64,000 bases of DNA, taken from positions 1-64,000 of the forward strand of contig JAJTUP010000146.1 in NCBI GenBank assembly GCA_021399435.1. Direction: 5' to 3'. The position numbers and the translations under genes were made by a program. Below the pieces are notes generated by a model. It had not been told where the DNA came from and searched no databases. It was given only the letters and a program-made list of their open reading frames with translations. This DNA is from Diaporthe sp. PMI_573 (Eukaryota > Ascomycota > Sordariomycetes > Diaporthales > Diaporthaceae). This document shows positions 1-11,734 of this stretch, piece by piece; positions within the stretch are counted from its first letter, which is position 1; every line of letters begins with the position of its first letter.

Positions 1-79
1 TTAATAGGGCAGTCGAGAGGGCCCCTATAAAGAGGGAGTCTTTTAGTATCTCTTTTTCAAAATAGGGGTAGAAGGTTGT
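1..79 (-). mobile_element. Distal piece of the Ty3/Gypsy pol relic, cut off by the Copia insertion
   Basis: Read on the minus strand and joined to the Gypsy integrase text that stops at 6932, this segment continues the same reading frame across the Copia element. The reconstructed target has one copy of the AGGTTG direct repeat found at 73-78 and 6933-6938. It is therefore best read as the downstream part of the same integrase region. It carries in-frame stops like the rest of the relic and continues beyond the left edge of the window. The join rests on frame continuity and the short repeat only. Confidence 0.55.
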
Positions 80-599
80 TGTTAAACGGAAACGCTCATT
101 TAGGTGTGGGCGCTGCACGTAGGGAGTTACCCTAGACTTCACGGAAAGAGTTACCCTAGACTTTTTGCTAGTGGCGTGCGCGCTGGCAGATGAGTTTGGT
201 GGCCGTGAGCCGATTTTTTGGGCTGTTTTAAGACCCTAACTTCGAACCTCTGCATTCCCCTTATTTCTTACCCAAAAAGCATGTAACCTAGTTTGTTAGA
301 TAGCCTGATTTCTGAAGTTTATCTGTATTTAGTTTGGTTACTGTTAGGGTTAGGGTTGGCTGGTTATTTAAAGCCAAAGATAGTGGGTCCGAGGGCCGAA
401 TTTTCCGGCCTCCCTATCTGCGCACCAGAGCCAACCACAGCGTGCCCAGGGTTGAGACGATGTCGGAGGGACTGTGAGGAGGGCTGACAGAAGCCCACTC
501 AAATTCAATGCAAAGTTGTCCAAACCATTCTCAAGCGTCCCAACAAGACCTCAGTGTACCCTACTGCTACCTGACTCCCATTCGATCCACTAACCTTCA
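80..599 (+). repeat. Left (5') LTR of the Copia element
   Basis: A 520-bp direct repeat of 6412-6931, beginning TGTTAAACGG and ending CCTTCA. It should carry the element's promoter and the start of its transcript. Confidence 0.92.
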
Positions 600-615
600 G
601 AGGTTATGAGCCCGG
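600..615 (+). other. Primer-binding site of the Copia element (half-tRNA type)
   Basis: The sequence GGTTATGAGCCCGG directly after the LTR is complementary to the anticodon stem-loop of eukaryotic initiator tRNA-Met (CCGGGCTCATAACC). Copia-group elements are known to prime from an internal tRNA-iMet fragment, so both the match and its place fit. Confidence 0.8.
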
Positions 616-795
616 CTCTCAGCAGTCGGTGCTCTGAAGGTCCCCGAAACTTCATTGAATTAGGCCCTAAAAAGCCTACCTTTCTGTACGCTACAGTGCT
701 CTTCAGAGGGCTGATTAGCGGACCAGCAAAAAGTCGAAAAAACGCTGGTTTGGGCCTGCAAAGCCCAGAAACAACTGCAAAAAAGGAGCTATTTC

Positions 796-850
796 TGCTC
801 CGCGGGTGATTCGAACCCACGACCCTCAGCGCACAGAGCGCCCAGGACAC
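796..850 (-). other. tRNA-like fragment in the Copia leader
   Basis: The minus strand contains a B-box-like GGGTTCGAATC preceded by a GGTCGTGGG segment and followed by CCGCGGAGCA, resembling the variable region, T arm and 3' acceptor of a tRNA. The T stem does not pair in the canonical 5-bp form, and no convincing D arm or 5' acceptor is seen. It is at best a captured or decayed tRNA fragment within the untranslated leader, and could be chance. Confidence 0.3.
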
Positions 851-934
851 CATTTCTCACAATTGCAACTGCTTTGCTAGCATTTTCTACGAGGGAGAGT
901 TTCACTTTCGAGACTACAAGTCAGAGGGTCACAC

Positions 935-989
935 ACTGCCGAATATTTCTACAGAATAGGTCTACTGCCGAATATTTCTACAGAATAGG
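935..989 (+). repeat. 26-bp tandem duplication in the Copia leader
   Basis: A 26-bp unit starting ACTGCCGAATATTTC occurs at 935-960 and again, without mismatch, at 964-989, separated by three bases. It lies about 115 bases upstream of the first gag ATG. Confidence 0.9.
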
Positions 990-1104
990 CACTACGGGAA
1001 TATACGATTACGCTATAGGGGACTATAAATCACACTTTCTAGTGGATAGCTTTCCCTTAAATACCTATTTCTAGGTGTTTTTCCCTATTAGCCAGCTATC
1101 CAGC

Positions 1105-4100
1105 ATGGCTTCCGAGACCCCTACAGAGGGGTCTGCCCCTAATTCCCAGGGGTCTGAACCTCTTTCAGGCGCTCTTTTAAAGCGTTTTGAGGTTCAAGAT
1201 CAGCAGATGTTGTACCTAAACAGCCGTTTAGATTCAGTATCAGAGCTATTAGCTCAACAAGTAGCTACTAGCAGTACCCTTCAGGGTACGCTAGGGGAAT
1301 TAACTACTGCTATTCAGAGCCTGTCGGTTCTAGTAGCCCAGGCGCCTCAGGCGCCACAGGTGCCTCAGCCAGCACCCCAGGTGTCCCAGCGAGCTCCCCC
1401 GGAGCCTATGGACACTGAAAGTCCTTCTATAGGGCCTACGGGCCCTAATTCTGGGCCTACGGGTCCTGGAAGGCAGCCAGAATCCACCGGATTTAGCCCT
1501 GATTTTAGTAGGGAGCTCTCTAAAAAGGTATACACCTTTCCAGAGACCTATCGCCTAAAAGGCCCTGAAAATTTCGACCAGTGGAAGTAAGCACTAGCTA
1601 TTATGCTACGGGCTATAGGGTATAGCCAATTTTTGGACAACCCTTCTGTAGCAGATAGCCTAAGCGATAGCGATCAGGCTATTCTCTTAATGCTCTTGAG
1701 AGATAGCCTATCTTCAGGCCCACAAGCTGCTATTGCTTGGATCTCAGGCCCTTCGGAAGCCTACAGGCTTCTAAAAGACCAGTATTCCCACTCTATGGGT
1801 CTACAGAGAGACTCGCTGTATAGGGAATTTCACTCCCTACGGTATACTTCTGGCACTAATCTAGCGGAATTTAACACTAGGTTTAATAGCCTAGTTTCCA
1901 GACTACGGCTAGCTGGCGCCCAAATAGAGCCTACTGACCTAATAAATCAGTACCTTGGCTCCCTGGAAAGGGCTTTTCCACAGTGGGCAGAGCGGCTTAG
2001 AGGAACTATCCGTACGCTAAAAGCTACGGGCCAGCCTACAGATAGGCTAAATCTACAGTTCCTTATAGCGGATATACTAGAAGAGACTAGAAATCCGTCT
2101 TCAGCATCCTATCAGGTTGCTAAAGGGGGTAATAAACCTCCTTCAGGCCCTAAAAAGCCTGAAAATCAGCAGAAGGACCCTAAAAAGGCTGAAGAAAATA
2201 AGCCTAATAAGGGATCCAGCGGCTCTAGTAGCAAGAAAAAATCTACTAAGCCGAAATCTGCTAGTGGGGAGTCCTCTAAAGAGTCTTCTAAAGATTCAGA
2301 GGACTATACCTGTGCCGTAGGCTATTCAGCCTATAGTGATGAAGAATTAGCTCCTAATAAGAGCTATTCCCTAGGTAATGAGGCTAGTGATTCAGACAGC
2401 TCGTCTGTAGCCTCAGAGAGCCCCTGTAAGCACTGCTACAGGGGCCTACAGTCGGAAGGGTCCTCCAAAAAGGGCCCTAAGCCTTCTAAGCCTTCTAGGC
2501 CTTCTAGGCCTTCTAGAGGGCCTACTGCCCTACTATACGATACTGGTTCTACCGTGCATATAGTAAATAGCCGCTCTTTATTCACTAATTTAGTGACTAC
2601 CGGCAATTTTGGGTACCTACAGACAGGTGGGGGTAGAGTTTACCCCTCAGGTAGAGGCGACGCTGTATTTCAGGTAGTTAGCCCTGAAAACCCAGCCAAG
2701 ACTAAGCGTCTAGTCCTAAAAGAGGCACTATTTGTGCCCTCTATGGATATAAGCATCTTTAGTGGTCTTCGCCACTATAATGCAGGGGGTTATCTTTCTA
2801 GAAAAACCCTCTATAGGGCTAATCAGCAACCGATTGTACACTTAGACCCTTCTAAAACGGGATTTTTTATCCCTCAGAAGGGGGTACAGGCCCCACAAGC
2901 CTATTCTACCCAAGCAAATAGTATATACTATGTCCCCAGTAGTAGTACGAAAGCTTTGGAGATAGTGCTGCCCCCTTTTAATAGGGAGGCAGCTAGGGAC
3001 TATGAAAAAATCCCTACCCCTAAAGAGCCTATTCTTACAGAAGAATTAGGCCCTTCCGGGTCCTCTACAGGCTCTACTGCCTCAGGTTCTGGGCTACAGA
3101 AGCCTAACCCTGAGATACAGGGTCTTCCGGTACGGGTCCCTCGCACGCCCCCTTCTATAGGTCTTTCGCCCTCTCGGCCAGAAACGCCTGTAGGAAATAG
3201 GGGGGGTAGGGCCACAGAGGACCTAGAAGATCTCCTTTTAGAAGGCCCCTCGCCTTCTAGAAAGGCCACTAAACCTTCTGAAGGGTCCCCTAAGCTACTC
3301 AAACTAGCTTATCTCTGGTATAAGAGATTAGGGCATATAAGCCTTCGTCTACTGAAGAAGACGGCTAAAATTGCCCAGGGGGTACCTAATTTTGACTCTA
3401 TCTCAGAAGGGGACTTTCTGTGCTTGGCCTGCGATAGGGCCAAAGCGGTCCGTAGGCTTAACCATAGGCCTATAGACGATCCAGAGGGTATATTAGACTC
3501 TTTAGAAGGGGACACCTTTTCTATTAAGCCTATGCCCTATAATAAGTGCCCTATTGGGCTACTAATAGTGGACAGAAAGTCTAGATTTCGGTGGCTTTTC
3601 CTACTAAAAAGCCGAGATGGAGACCCTATTATGGATACTATTAAGGGCTTTTTCAGGTCCTTGAAAGCCTTATTTGGGCGGTACCCTAAGGGCTTCCATT
3701 TTGACGGTGGGAAGGAGATAAATGCTAGCCTACAGGCCTGGCTACAGCATAAAGGCATAGAGTTTTCAACTAGCAGCCCCTATATCCACGAGCAAAACGG
3801 TCTAATAGAACGCTCTATTAGAGTTATTCTGGACCGTTTAAGGGCTACTATGCTTGCTGCAGGCCTACCGCTATATCTATGGTGTTTTACTATACCTGCC
3901 GTTTTAGAGTTAATTAACTCTACTGCTCTTACAAATAGAGACCTTACAGCCTATCAAGAGCTTCACGATGGGCTAGAGCCTTCTAAAACCCATAAACCCC
4001 TTCTGAAGAGGTACAGGGTTATAGGGGCTCGCTGTGAGGTCTTCCTACCTGAAGAAAAGCGTCCAAAGGGCTATAAACTAGCCCCGAGGACTGAAACAGG

Positions 4101-6243
4101 CTATTTGTTAGCAGTATTAGGGAATAATACATACCAAGTATATATCCCTAAAAGGCATACTGTTTTGAAAACCTCTATTGTGAAGATTTACGAGGATTTA
4201 AGCAGTATAGATACTAGTGGCGGTTTTGGGCCAGAAGGGGTAGTAGAGGGTCTCTCAGACCCTCTAGATAGGGATATAGACCCTACAACCGCTGAAGGGC
4301 CTCTCTCAGACCCTTTAGAACCTACTGGGCCTCTCTCAGACCCTGTAGTACCTGCCGGGCCTATTTTAGACCCCCCAGAAGAGCCTCTCTCAGGCTTACC
4401 TGCACTCTCTGCAGAAGGGGACCCCCCAGAGGGTTCCGGGGAATTAGAGGATATAGGGCCTACTTTAGGCCCTACAAAGTCGTCCCCAGAGGGTTTAGGT
4501 CCAACTCTACCTGAAGAAATGGACCTATCATACGCTAAATAGATCGTCTTCTCTATTTTTGAGAAAACACGCCAAAAGGCATATAGTACAACTAATGCCC
4601 AAGCCCCCCAGACCTGGAAACAGGTGCTAAAAAGCCCTAATAGGGCTAAATGGCTAAAGGCGATCTATAGTGAATTTGAGCAGATCATTCTGCAAAATAC
4701 CCTCGAATTTTGGCCAGATAGTAAGCTTCCAGAAGGTCGAAAGCCTATTACTAGTCGACTAGTCCTAAGAGAGAAAAAGGACGAGAATAATCGAGTTTTT
4801 AAGTTTAAAGCTCGATTAGTAGTTAGAGGGTTCCAACAGAGAGAAGGAGTAGATTATACAGATACTTTTGCCTCTACCTCTACCCCCCCTACCTGGAGGG
4901 TACTACTAGCGCTAGCCGCTATTCTAGACTGGGAAATCGAGCAGATCGATTTTATAGGTGCCTTCCTAAACGGTACGCTGAAAGAACAGGTCTTTATGGC
5001 GCTTCCAGAGGGTTTTAAAGAATTTGCAGCTCAAGCCAGTAGCCTTATCCAAAGGCTATTAGCTAAAGCTGGCTATAACCCCTCTATTCAGCAGATAATT
5101 CGGCTGAATAAAGCGCTGTATGGCCTGAAGCAGGCCCCTAGAGAGTGGCAACAGATAGTTATTAACCTTCTGAAAAGCTTAGGCTTTGAGCCACTACTCT
5201 CAGACTCCGCCGTCTTCTATAGCAGGACGTCAGGCCTATTTATAGTAACCTACGTCGATGATTGCCTAATTATAGGGCCTGGAATCTCGAAAATTCAGGC
5301 CTTAAAGAGACAAATACATAAGGCATACGCTATAGAAGATAGGGGCCCTGCAAGCTTCTTTCTAGGGGTTCGAATTATTAGGGACCGCCCTAACCGAACC
5401 CTATGGCTCTCTCAGAGCCAGTACATAGAGGAAGCTATTAGAACCTTCAATCTAGAGGGTTCTAGGCCTATTTCAGTTCCTCTCCAGCCAAATTTAGTTA
5501 ATTTAGGCCCTATCGAAGGGCCTACACTAGACCGAATTCGACATAAGCGTTTTCAGGCTATAGTGGGTACCGCTATGTATTTAGTTACCCAAACTAGGCC
5601 TGATATAAGCTTTCCGGTCCAGTGGTTAGCTAGGGCTTTTCAAGCTTCTAAGCTTCAGCACCTATCTGCTGCTCAGAACCTATTTAGGTACCTAAATAGC
5701 CACCGACAACTAGCTATTAGGTATTCTGCAAAGGGCCTAAAAAACCCTCTACAGAGCTCTCTTTTAGAGCCTATAGGCTATTCTGATAGCGACTATGCTG
5801 GAGATAAGGCCTCCTCAAAGTCAACCTACGGGTATGTATTTACCCTAGGTGGGGGGCCTATTTCTTGGAAATCGAAGCGAGGAAGTACTATAGCGTTATC
5901 TACGCTAGAGGCTGAATTTATAGGGCTTATAGAGGCTACTAGGGAAATCCAGTGGCTTCGTGGGCTCTATACAGAGCTGAATAGGCCTATTCCAAGGCCT
6001 ACAATCCTCTATGGAGATAATACGGGCGCTATCTCCACTGCTAAGGACCCCTCACACCACCAAAGGACTAAGCACACCCTTCTAAGGTACCATTACCTAC
6101 GTGCTGAAGTTCAGAAGGGGACCCTCGAGGTTAAATACCTAGAGACCAGTAAAATGGTAGCAGACGGGCTTACAAAAGCCCTTCCAGCACCTAAATTTCA
6201 GGTGTTTCTAGGCCAGCTTGGCCTAGTAGAGTTAGTGGAGTAG
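1105..6243 (+). pseudogene. Copia gag-pol polyprotein interrupted by two in-frame stop codons
   Basis: One reading frame runs from ATG 1105 to the stop at 6241-6243, broken only by TAA at 1588-1590 and TAG at 4540-4542; no frameshift is needed. The gag region lies at about 1105-2400. The aspartic protease motif DTGS is at 2539-2550. The pre-integrase segment has LWYKRLGH and CLAC zinc ligands near 3310-3440. The integrase core shows IVDRKSRFRW, FHFDGGKE and the QNGLIERS segment near 3560-3820. Reverse transcriptase starts near 4620 and has YVDD at 5251-5262. RNase H has GYSDSDYAGD near 5780 and YGDNTGAIS near 6010. The first stop falls in the conserved gag stretch after FDQWK, the second in the linker before RT. 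Either stop could come from a single C-to-T change in CAA or CAG, or could be suppressed by readthrough. Without readthrough the element makes only a 161-residue gag fragment. Confidence 0.85.
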
Positions 6244-6403
6244 AAGGGGGCCTGTAGGGCCCTCTAGCCACTATTTCTTCAGTAGTAGATAGATTTCTTT
6301 CAGAAGGGGTTTTCTTTCTATAGGGGGCTTTTCTTTTCTCTCACATTTCCTTTTAGAGTAAGGGTTAAATACTATAGGCCTATTTTAGGCCTATATCTTC
6401 AAC

Positions 6404-6411
6404 AGAAGGGG
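6404..6411 (+). other. Polypurine tract of the Copia element
   Basis: AGAAGGGG directly precedes the TG that opens the right LTR, the position where plus-strand DNA synthesis of LTR elements is primed. Confidence 0.75.
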
Positions 6412-6931
6412 TGTTAAACGGAAACGCTCATTTAGGTGTGGGCGCTGCACGTAGGGAGTTACCCTAGACTTCACGGAAGGAGTTACCCTAGACTTTTTGC
6501 TAGTGGCGTGCGCGCTGACAGATGAGTTTGGTGGCCGTGAGCCGATTTTTTGGGCTGTTTTAAGACCCTAATTTCGAACCTCTGCATTCCCCTTATTTCT
6601 TACCCAAAAAGCATGTAACCTAGTTTGTTAGATAGCCTGATTTCTGAAGTTTATCTGTATTTAGTTTGGTTACTGTCAGGGTTAGGGTTGGCTGGCTGTT
6701 TGAAGCCAAAGATGGTGGGTCTGAGGGCCGAATTTTCCGGCCCCTCCATTCCTGCACCAGAGCCAACCGCAGCGTGCCCAGGGTTGAGGTCATGTCGGAG
6801 GGACTGTGAGGAGGGCTGACAGAAGCCCACTCAAATTCAATGCAAAGTTGTCCAAACCATTCTCAAGCGTCCCAACAAGACCTCAGTGCACCTTACTGCT
6901 ACCTGACTCCCATTCGATCCACCAACCTTCA
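6412..6931 (+). repeat. Right (3') LTR of the Copia element
   Basis: Same length and ends as the left LTR. Differences cluster in the middle third, including a stretch of seven mismatches within about fifteen bases (around 6738-6755). Confidence 0.92.
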
Positions 6932-9900
6932 GAGGTTGCTTAGAGGGCAGGGAGGGCTTAAAGCCTAGTCATGGGTAGAATCCATAGTTCCTAAAGAATA
7001 GTATAACAAAGGTAGTTTCAGAGATAATATCATTCAAGGTAAACTTAGCTAGCAGGAGCTAATCAGACTAGTCATCTTACAAGTATACTATATATAGGTA
7101 TAGGTATTGTTCTAAGATAGCGTTTATATACTCTATCTATCCGTTAGTTTCTAGGTAGTATGTAGTAATAAGCATAGTAGAGATTCTCAGGCAGCAGGTG
7201 ATATATTTCTAGAATCTAGAAATAAACTAGGGGCCCTGGTTAGAGACGATCATCACTAGCAGGCCGTGTAACTTCTAGACATACTTAGTAAATAGGCAAG
7301 CTACTTCTCCAGAATCACAGGTCCCCTTATATATAATGAAATATCTCATTTTAGTAAGGTAATCAACTATAACTATAATAGCATCATATCCCTAGCTAGT
7401 AGGTAGGTGTGTAATAAAGTCTACCAAGATATCCCTCTAGGCTTGCTTAGGAACAGGGAGGGGCTTTAACAGGCCTTAACAAGCTTCTCAGTTTAGCTTA
7501 GCCTAGTAATACTAGTAATAGTTCACAACCCAACATTATATAAAACATAGTATCTAGGGCTAGTAGTATTCACAGTCTAAGATCTTATAGGTTCTCACAG
7601 ACCTAGGATAGCTAGCGATTAGTAATTCGTGGTAGGAGTTTAGGAGCTTAGCTTTTAGCTCAGGTAGATCCAGGACATACAGGCAGTTCCCATAATACAG
7701 GTATCCATAACAGTTCTCATACTTAGCTAGGGTCAGCAGTAGGTATTAAGGGGAGTCCTCTTCCAAGGCCTTTAGGATAGAACAGAAAATCAGGTCTTCT
7801 AAGTATTCTTTCTTAAATAGGGTAGACATTTCTTCATCCTAGAGTAGGTAGGCTAGTTCTATTCAGCAGCATATCGTAGCTAAAAAATATATAGTCTTCC
7901 TTTACAATAAAGCAGGATCTAAATTTTCTTTCTTTAGGACTACTTAGCTCTAGTATAGCAGCCTCTCATCCCCTTCCTAAGGCAGGTCCTCTAACCTCCT
8001 AGTTAGCACATCCAGCTTAGTACCTTGCTTTCCTAGGTAGTATATAATCTAAAAGTTAAAACGTGATAGAAATTCTACCTAGTAGGCTTAGTAGTAGTTA
8101 AGTAACTTTGTTATTATAAAGTACTCCAGGTTTTTATAGTCTATAATAACCTTGATTAGGGACAGGGCCCCTTCTAGTTCTAGGCACTATTCTTTAAAGT
8201 AATAGATAATAGTAAGTAGTTCCTTATCATATATCTCGTAGTTATATTCTGTTAAAGAATGTTTTTTTAAGAAGAATGTAATAGGTTGCAGGACTCTATC
8301 GTCCCTATACTAGGACATTACTCTAGTAGAGACAAAGTTAGAAGTATTAGTTTCTAATATAATGTCCTTTTCCTAGTCGAAGTAGGCTAGTATAGGTACT
8401 TGTATAAATATAGTCTTCAGGTTATTAAAGGCTTTCTCACAAGAGGAGTTAAAATCAAATCATACTCCCTTTTTCGTTAGGTAGACTAGTAGTGAGATTA
8501 TTTTAAAAAAGTCCTAGATAAACTAGTAGTAAAAGTTATTAAACCTAATAAAGGCTTGCATATCTATTAGGTAGGTCGGGATTTTCTAGGAAATAATGGT
8601 CTTAACCTTCTTTAGGTCTATCTAGATCCTATATATACTTATAATTAGGCCTAGGAAGGTCGTCTCTTTAATAAAGAATTCATACTTCTCTAACTTAGTA
8701 TATAGGCTAGCTTCTCATAGGGTAGTTAAGACTAGCTATAGGTGTTCTTCGTATTTAGAACAAGTATAGCTATAGATTAAAATGTCGTCTAGGTATGCTA
8801 TGTAGAATATATCTAGGTATAGTCTTAGGGTATTGTTAATAAATCTTTAAAAGGTTAAGGGGGCTCTGGTAAGCCTAAATAGTATTACTAATATTTTAAA
8901 TAGGCTAAAGTAGGTGTAGAAGGTAGTTAGATATTCCTCCCCTTTATATATATAGAGGTTGTTAAAGGTAGTAATTATATTAACCTTTGAGAAATACTTT
9001 ATCTTCTTTAGGTTATTTAGGGTCTCCTTAGTTAAGGGTAGGAGGTAATAGTCCTTAACTATAATATTGTTCAGGGCTCGATAATCTATATAGAATTAGA
9101 GTCCTCCTCTAGGTTTAGATATAAATAGGACTAGTAAGGTAACATGGGAGGTACTTAGTTAGATAAATCCCTTTCATAGGTTCTTGTCTAGCTATCCTCT
9201 TAGGGCTATTAGCTTATCTTAGAATATAGAATATAATAGGCTAAAGGGTAGCATCTCCCCTTTGATTAGCTAGATATGGTAGTTATATAAATAGTAGGGT
9301 AGTAACTTCTCAGCCTCCTTAGGTAAGAAGATATTAGTAAATTCTTCTAGTTCCTTAGGTAGGGTTTTTATAGGCTTAGGTTCCTTGCTAGTAGGGCCTA
9401 AGTACTAGGCTTCTAGTATATCATCAATCTATTCTAAGGATGTAGAAAACAGGTAGTAGCCCTCCTTGTAGGTATAAGTAGTAGTAGCTCTTAGGGTAAC
9501 TTAGTATAGCTTATATTTTCTTAGAATATCAGGGCAGGACAGGGGGTGGTAGGTCTAGGCAGTCTTCAGTACATCTTACAGTGCTTTCAGTTTAGTAGGC
9601 TTCCTAGGGACATTGTAATAGTAGTAGTAGTATTTACTATCAAATATAATTATGTAAGAGGTAAAGTAAATAGTTAGGTTGTGTTGCTTTAACTAGGGTA
9701 TTCCTAAGATAATAGGATAATAGGCTAACTAAGTAGTAAACATTATTATAGTATCTTGGAAGTAGTTATTAATATAGTAGGAAATCAGGGCATAGTAGGT
9801 AACAGTATCCTCAGAGGGTCTCCTATTAATTACTTCTAGGTTAAATGGTTTCTTTAAGGGTAATAAAGGAATATCATAAGCCTTAGCCCATTCCTTGTCT

Positions 9901-11715
9901 ATAAAAGTCTTTCCTTCAGCTCTAGTATTAGTCAGGGCATAGGTAAGTATTTCCTTTCCTCTTATAATTAGGTATATAAGTAGTATTAGTATGTTAGAAT
10001 GCTAGTTTTATTCTTCCTTAATAGTTGGTCTAGTGATAGCGGTAGTAGAGATATATAGAGTGTGCTTATAAGGAGCCTGAGGGTAACTTACCTTAGGCTT
10101 GCTCTGTTTATTAAACTCTAGGTAGGGGAATTACTATGTCCACGGGTGGGTAAGCAAGGCGTAGAATGGATTAGTAACTAGAGAGGTGACTAAGAGGTAG
10201 GGGAAGAGGGGTAGAAGGTCTGTATACAAGGCAGGTGGTTGTCTAGCAAGTAGTACTAGGTAACGAAGTAATCTAGCAAGCTATAATGGTAGTATTCACA
10301 GCATTCCTTATAGCCATTACTCTAGTACTAAGAGCTTAGGTCTATTAGGTCACTAGCAAGGAGAGGTGGTGTGGGTAGTTTTTAGGTAGAGGTAGTAATA
10401 GGTTTAACTATAGTAGTATATATCTTTAGGGTAGTCTAAGTAGGTATAGAAGCAGGCTTATAATAGGAGACTTGTTACTAGTATTAGTAGAAATAGTTAT
10501 CTAGGGACTAGAGATATTAGGTATAGGGCTGGAACTCATTAGAGTTAGCAGGGTTATATAGGAGTATATCCTAAAGCTTACAGGAGATCCCTTAGAATAG
10601 CAGAGGCAAGAGGGTAGTGTCCGGTATTTCCCCCTCCAGGGCAAGGTACTAGAACTTGGTAAAATAGGTACTAAAGTCTTAGTTACGTTGTTTTAGTTAA
10701 TATAGCTTATTCTAGGAGTTCTAAATATGGTCCGGATCCTTAAAGGCTTCTTCTAGGTACTTAAACAGGTCTAGGTAGTCTACAAACTAGGGAACACTAT
10801 ATAGGGTCTTGGGCAGGATTAATTCATATACCTTTTCCATAAGGCATCTAGTAACATAAGTTAGGCAGGTAGTAGTAGTAGGAAAGTAGTCAATATTAGT
10901 AGTTATTTTAGCATAGATCTATTACGTGAAGTAGCAAAGGTCATGGCGAGATTTATTAAATTCCTTTAAGTCAAGTAGTTTCTTACTAAGGATGGTAGAA
11001 CTAATACTTATGATAAGAATAGGCAGAGTCGCTCCTAGTACAGTATCTATAGTTTAGTTAACACAAGGACTAGTAGGGGCGGGTTTAGTAGTAGGAGTCT
11101 ATATAGCAGGTATGGTAGTATTCAGGAGTTATAGTTTCTTAAGTTCAAGACAGATAACCTCCCTCTAGACGGCATCATACTAGTCCTTCTAGTAGCTAAT
11201 CACCCCATCTTACTTGGTTAGGTCAGAGCATAGGGAAGTAATCATAACATTACAGTCCAGGGTCTCGATTTAGGAGGAAGAGATCTCTTCCTCAAGTATA
11301 GATATATACTAGTTAAGATTACGTAAGTATAACATCCAGTCAGAGGCATGTTCAGCAACATGATGAGCTAACTCTTCTAGGGAGTTGGTACTCAGAGGTA
11401 GCTACGGGTAGTTCAATATAGTATTAACGTCTAAGGGGGGAGCTACATAGTATCACGATAATAGGTAGGCAGTTCCCAGATAGGTAGACGTCGAGCAGTC
11501 AGGGTAATCAGGCAGGTCTTCTATTCACTACATACAGGCTCTATCCTTAGTAAGCACAGGCTCTGTTGACAAGACGTAGCTCGAAGAGCTACGAAACAGC
11601 TATCAGGACAGGGTACGGAGTTTTATCGAGCCGGCGGCTCACGTAATCAACCCCAACCCTCTGGGTTGGGCATCCCCCATAGCACGGTCCGCCGCGGACC
11701 GCCAGGACTGTGACA
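6932..11715 (-). mobile_element. Ty3/Gypsy retrotransposon relic, RIP-damaged
   Basis: No open frame of 60 codons survives in this stretch, yet minus-strand translation shows Gypsy pol in normal order from high to low coordinate. RT text [12 protein letters not shown] lies near 9070-9100, followed by [10 protein letters not shown] with YLDD at 8784-8795. RNase H text follows near 8150-8350. Integrase text near 7300-7450 includes DYLTKM and KLHGLLVMIVSNQGP, and LNDIISETT lies near 7020. The breaks are mainly W-to-stop and Q-to-stop: YYWP has become YY*P, and RFW has become RF*. That is TGG to TAG and CAG to TAG, i.e. CpA to TpA on either strand, the RIP signature. The Copia element interrupts its integrase. 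Gag and protease at 9.6-11.5 kb are too decayed to delimit. Confidence 0.88.
11564..11715 (-). repeat. Putative short LTR of the Gypsy relic, rich in hairpins
   Basis: This 152-bp GC-rich block begins TGTTGACA and ends TGTGACA, so it has TG...CA ends, and lies where the 5' LTR of the minus-strand Gypsy should be. On the minus strand a GATAAAA box sits mid-block. Four perfect hairpins lie inside it: 11575-11593, 11628-11640, 11652-11670 and 11685-11701. The matching 3' LTR would lie beyond the left edge, so the identity cannot be confirmed here. An independent inserted element is the alternative. Confidence 0.45.
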
Positions 11716-11734
11716 AGTATAGACCTCCTTCCTT

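Larger units (their letters stand above)
80..6931 (+). mobile_element. Ty1/Copia LTR retrotransposon, full length, with two in-frame stops
   Basis: Two direct 520-bp LTRs (80-599 and 6412-6931), both starting TG and ending CA, flank a single-frame gag-pol region. A primer-binding site matching the anticodon region of initiator tRNA-Met follows the left LTR, and a purine tract precedes the right one. The domain order protease, integrase, reverse transcriptase, RNase H is diagnostic of Copia. The LTRs differ at roughly twenty positions, mostly transitions, so the insertion is not recent but much younger than the host Gypsy relic. A direct repeat AGGTTG at 73-78 and 6933-6938, one base outside each LTR, is the likely target-site duplication. 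Confidence 0.93.

Noticed and set aside
796..850. A functional tRNA gene on the minus strand
   Set aside because: The T stem does not pair in the normal way, no D arm or matching 5' acceptor is seen, and the fragment lies in a retrotransposon leader. Kept only as a tRNA-like fragment.
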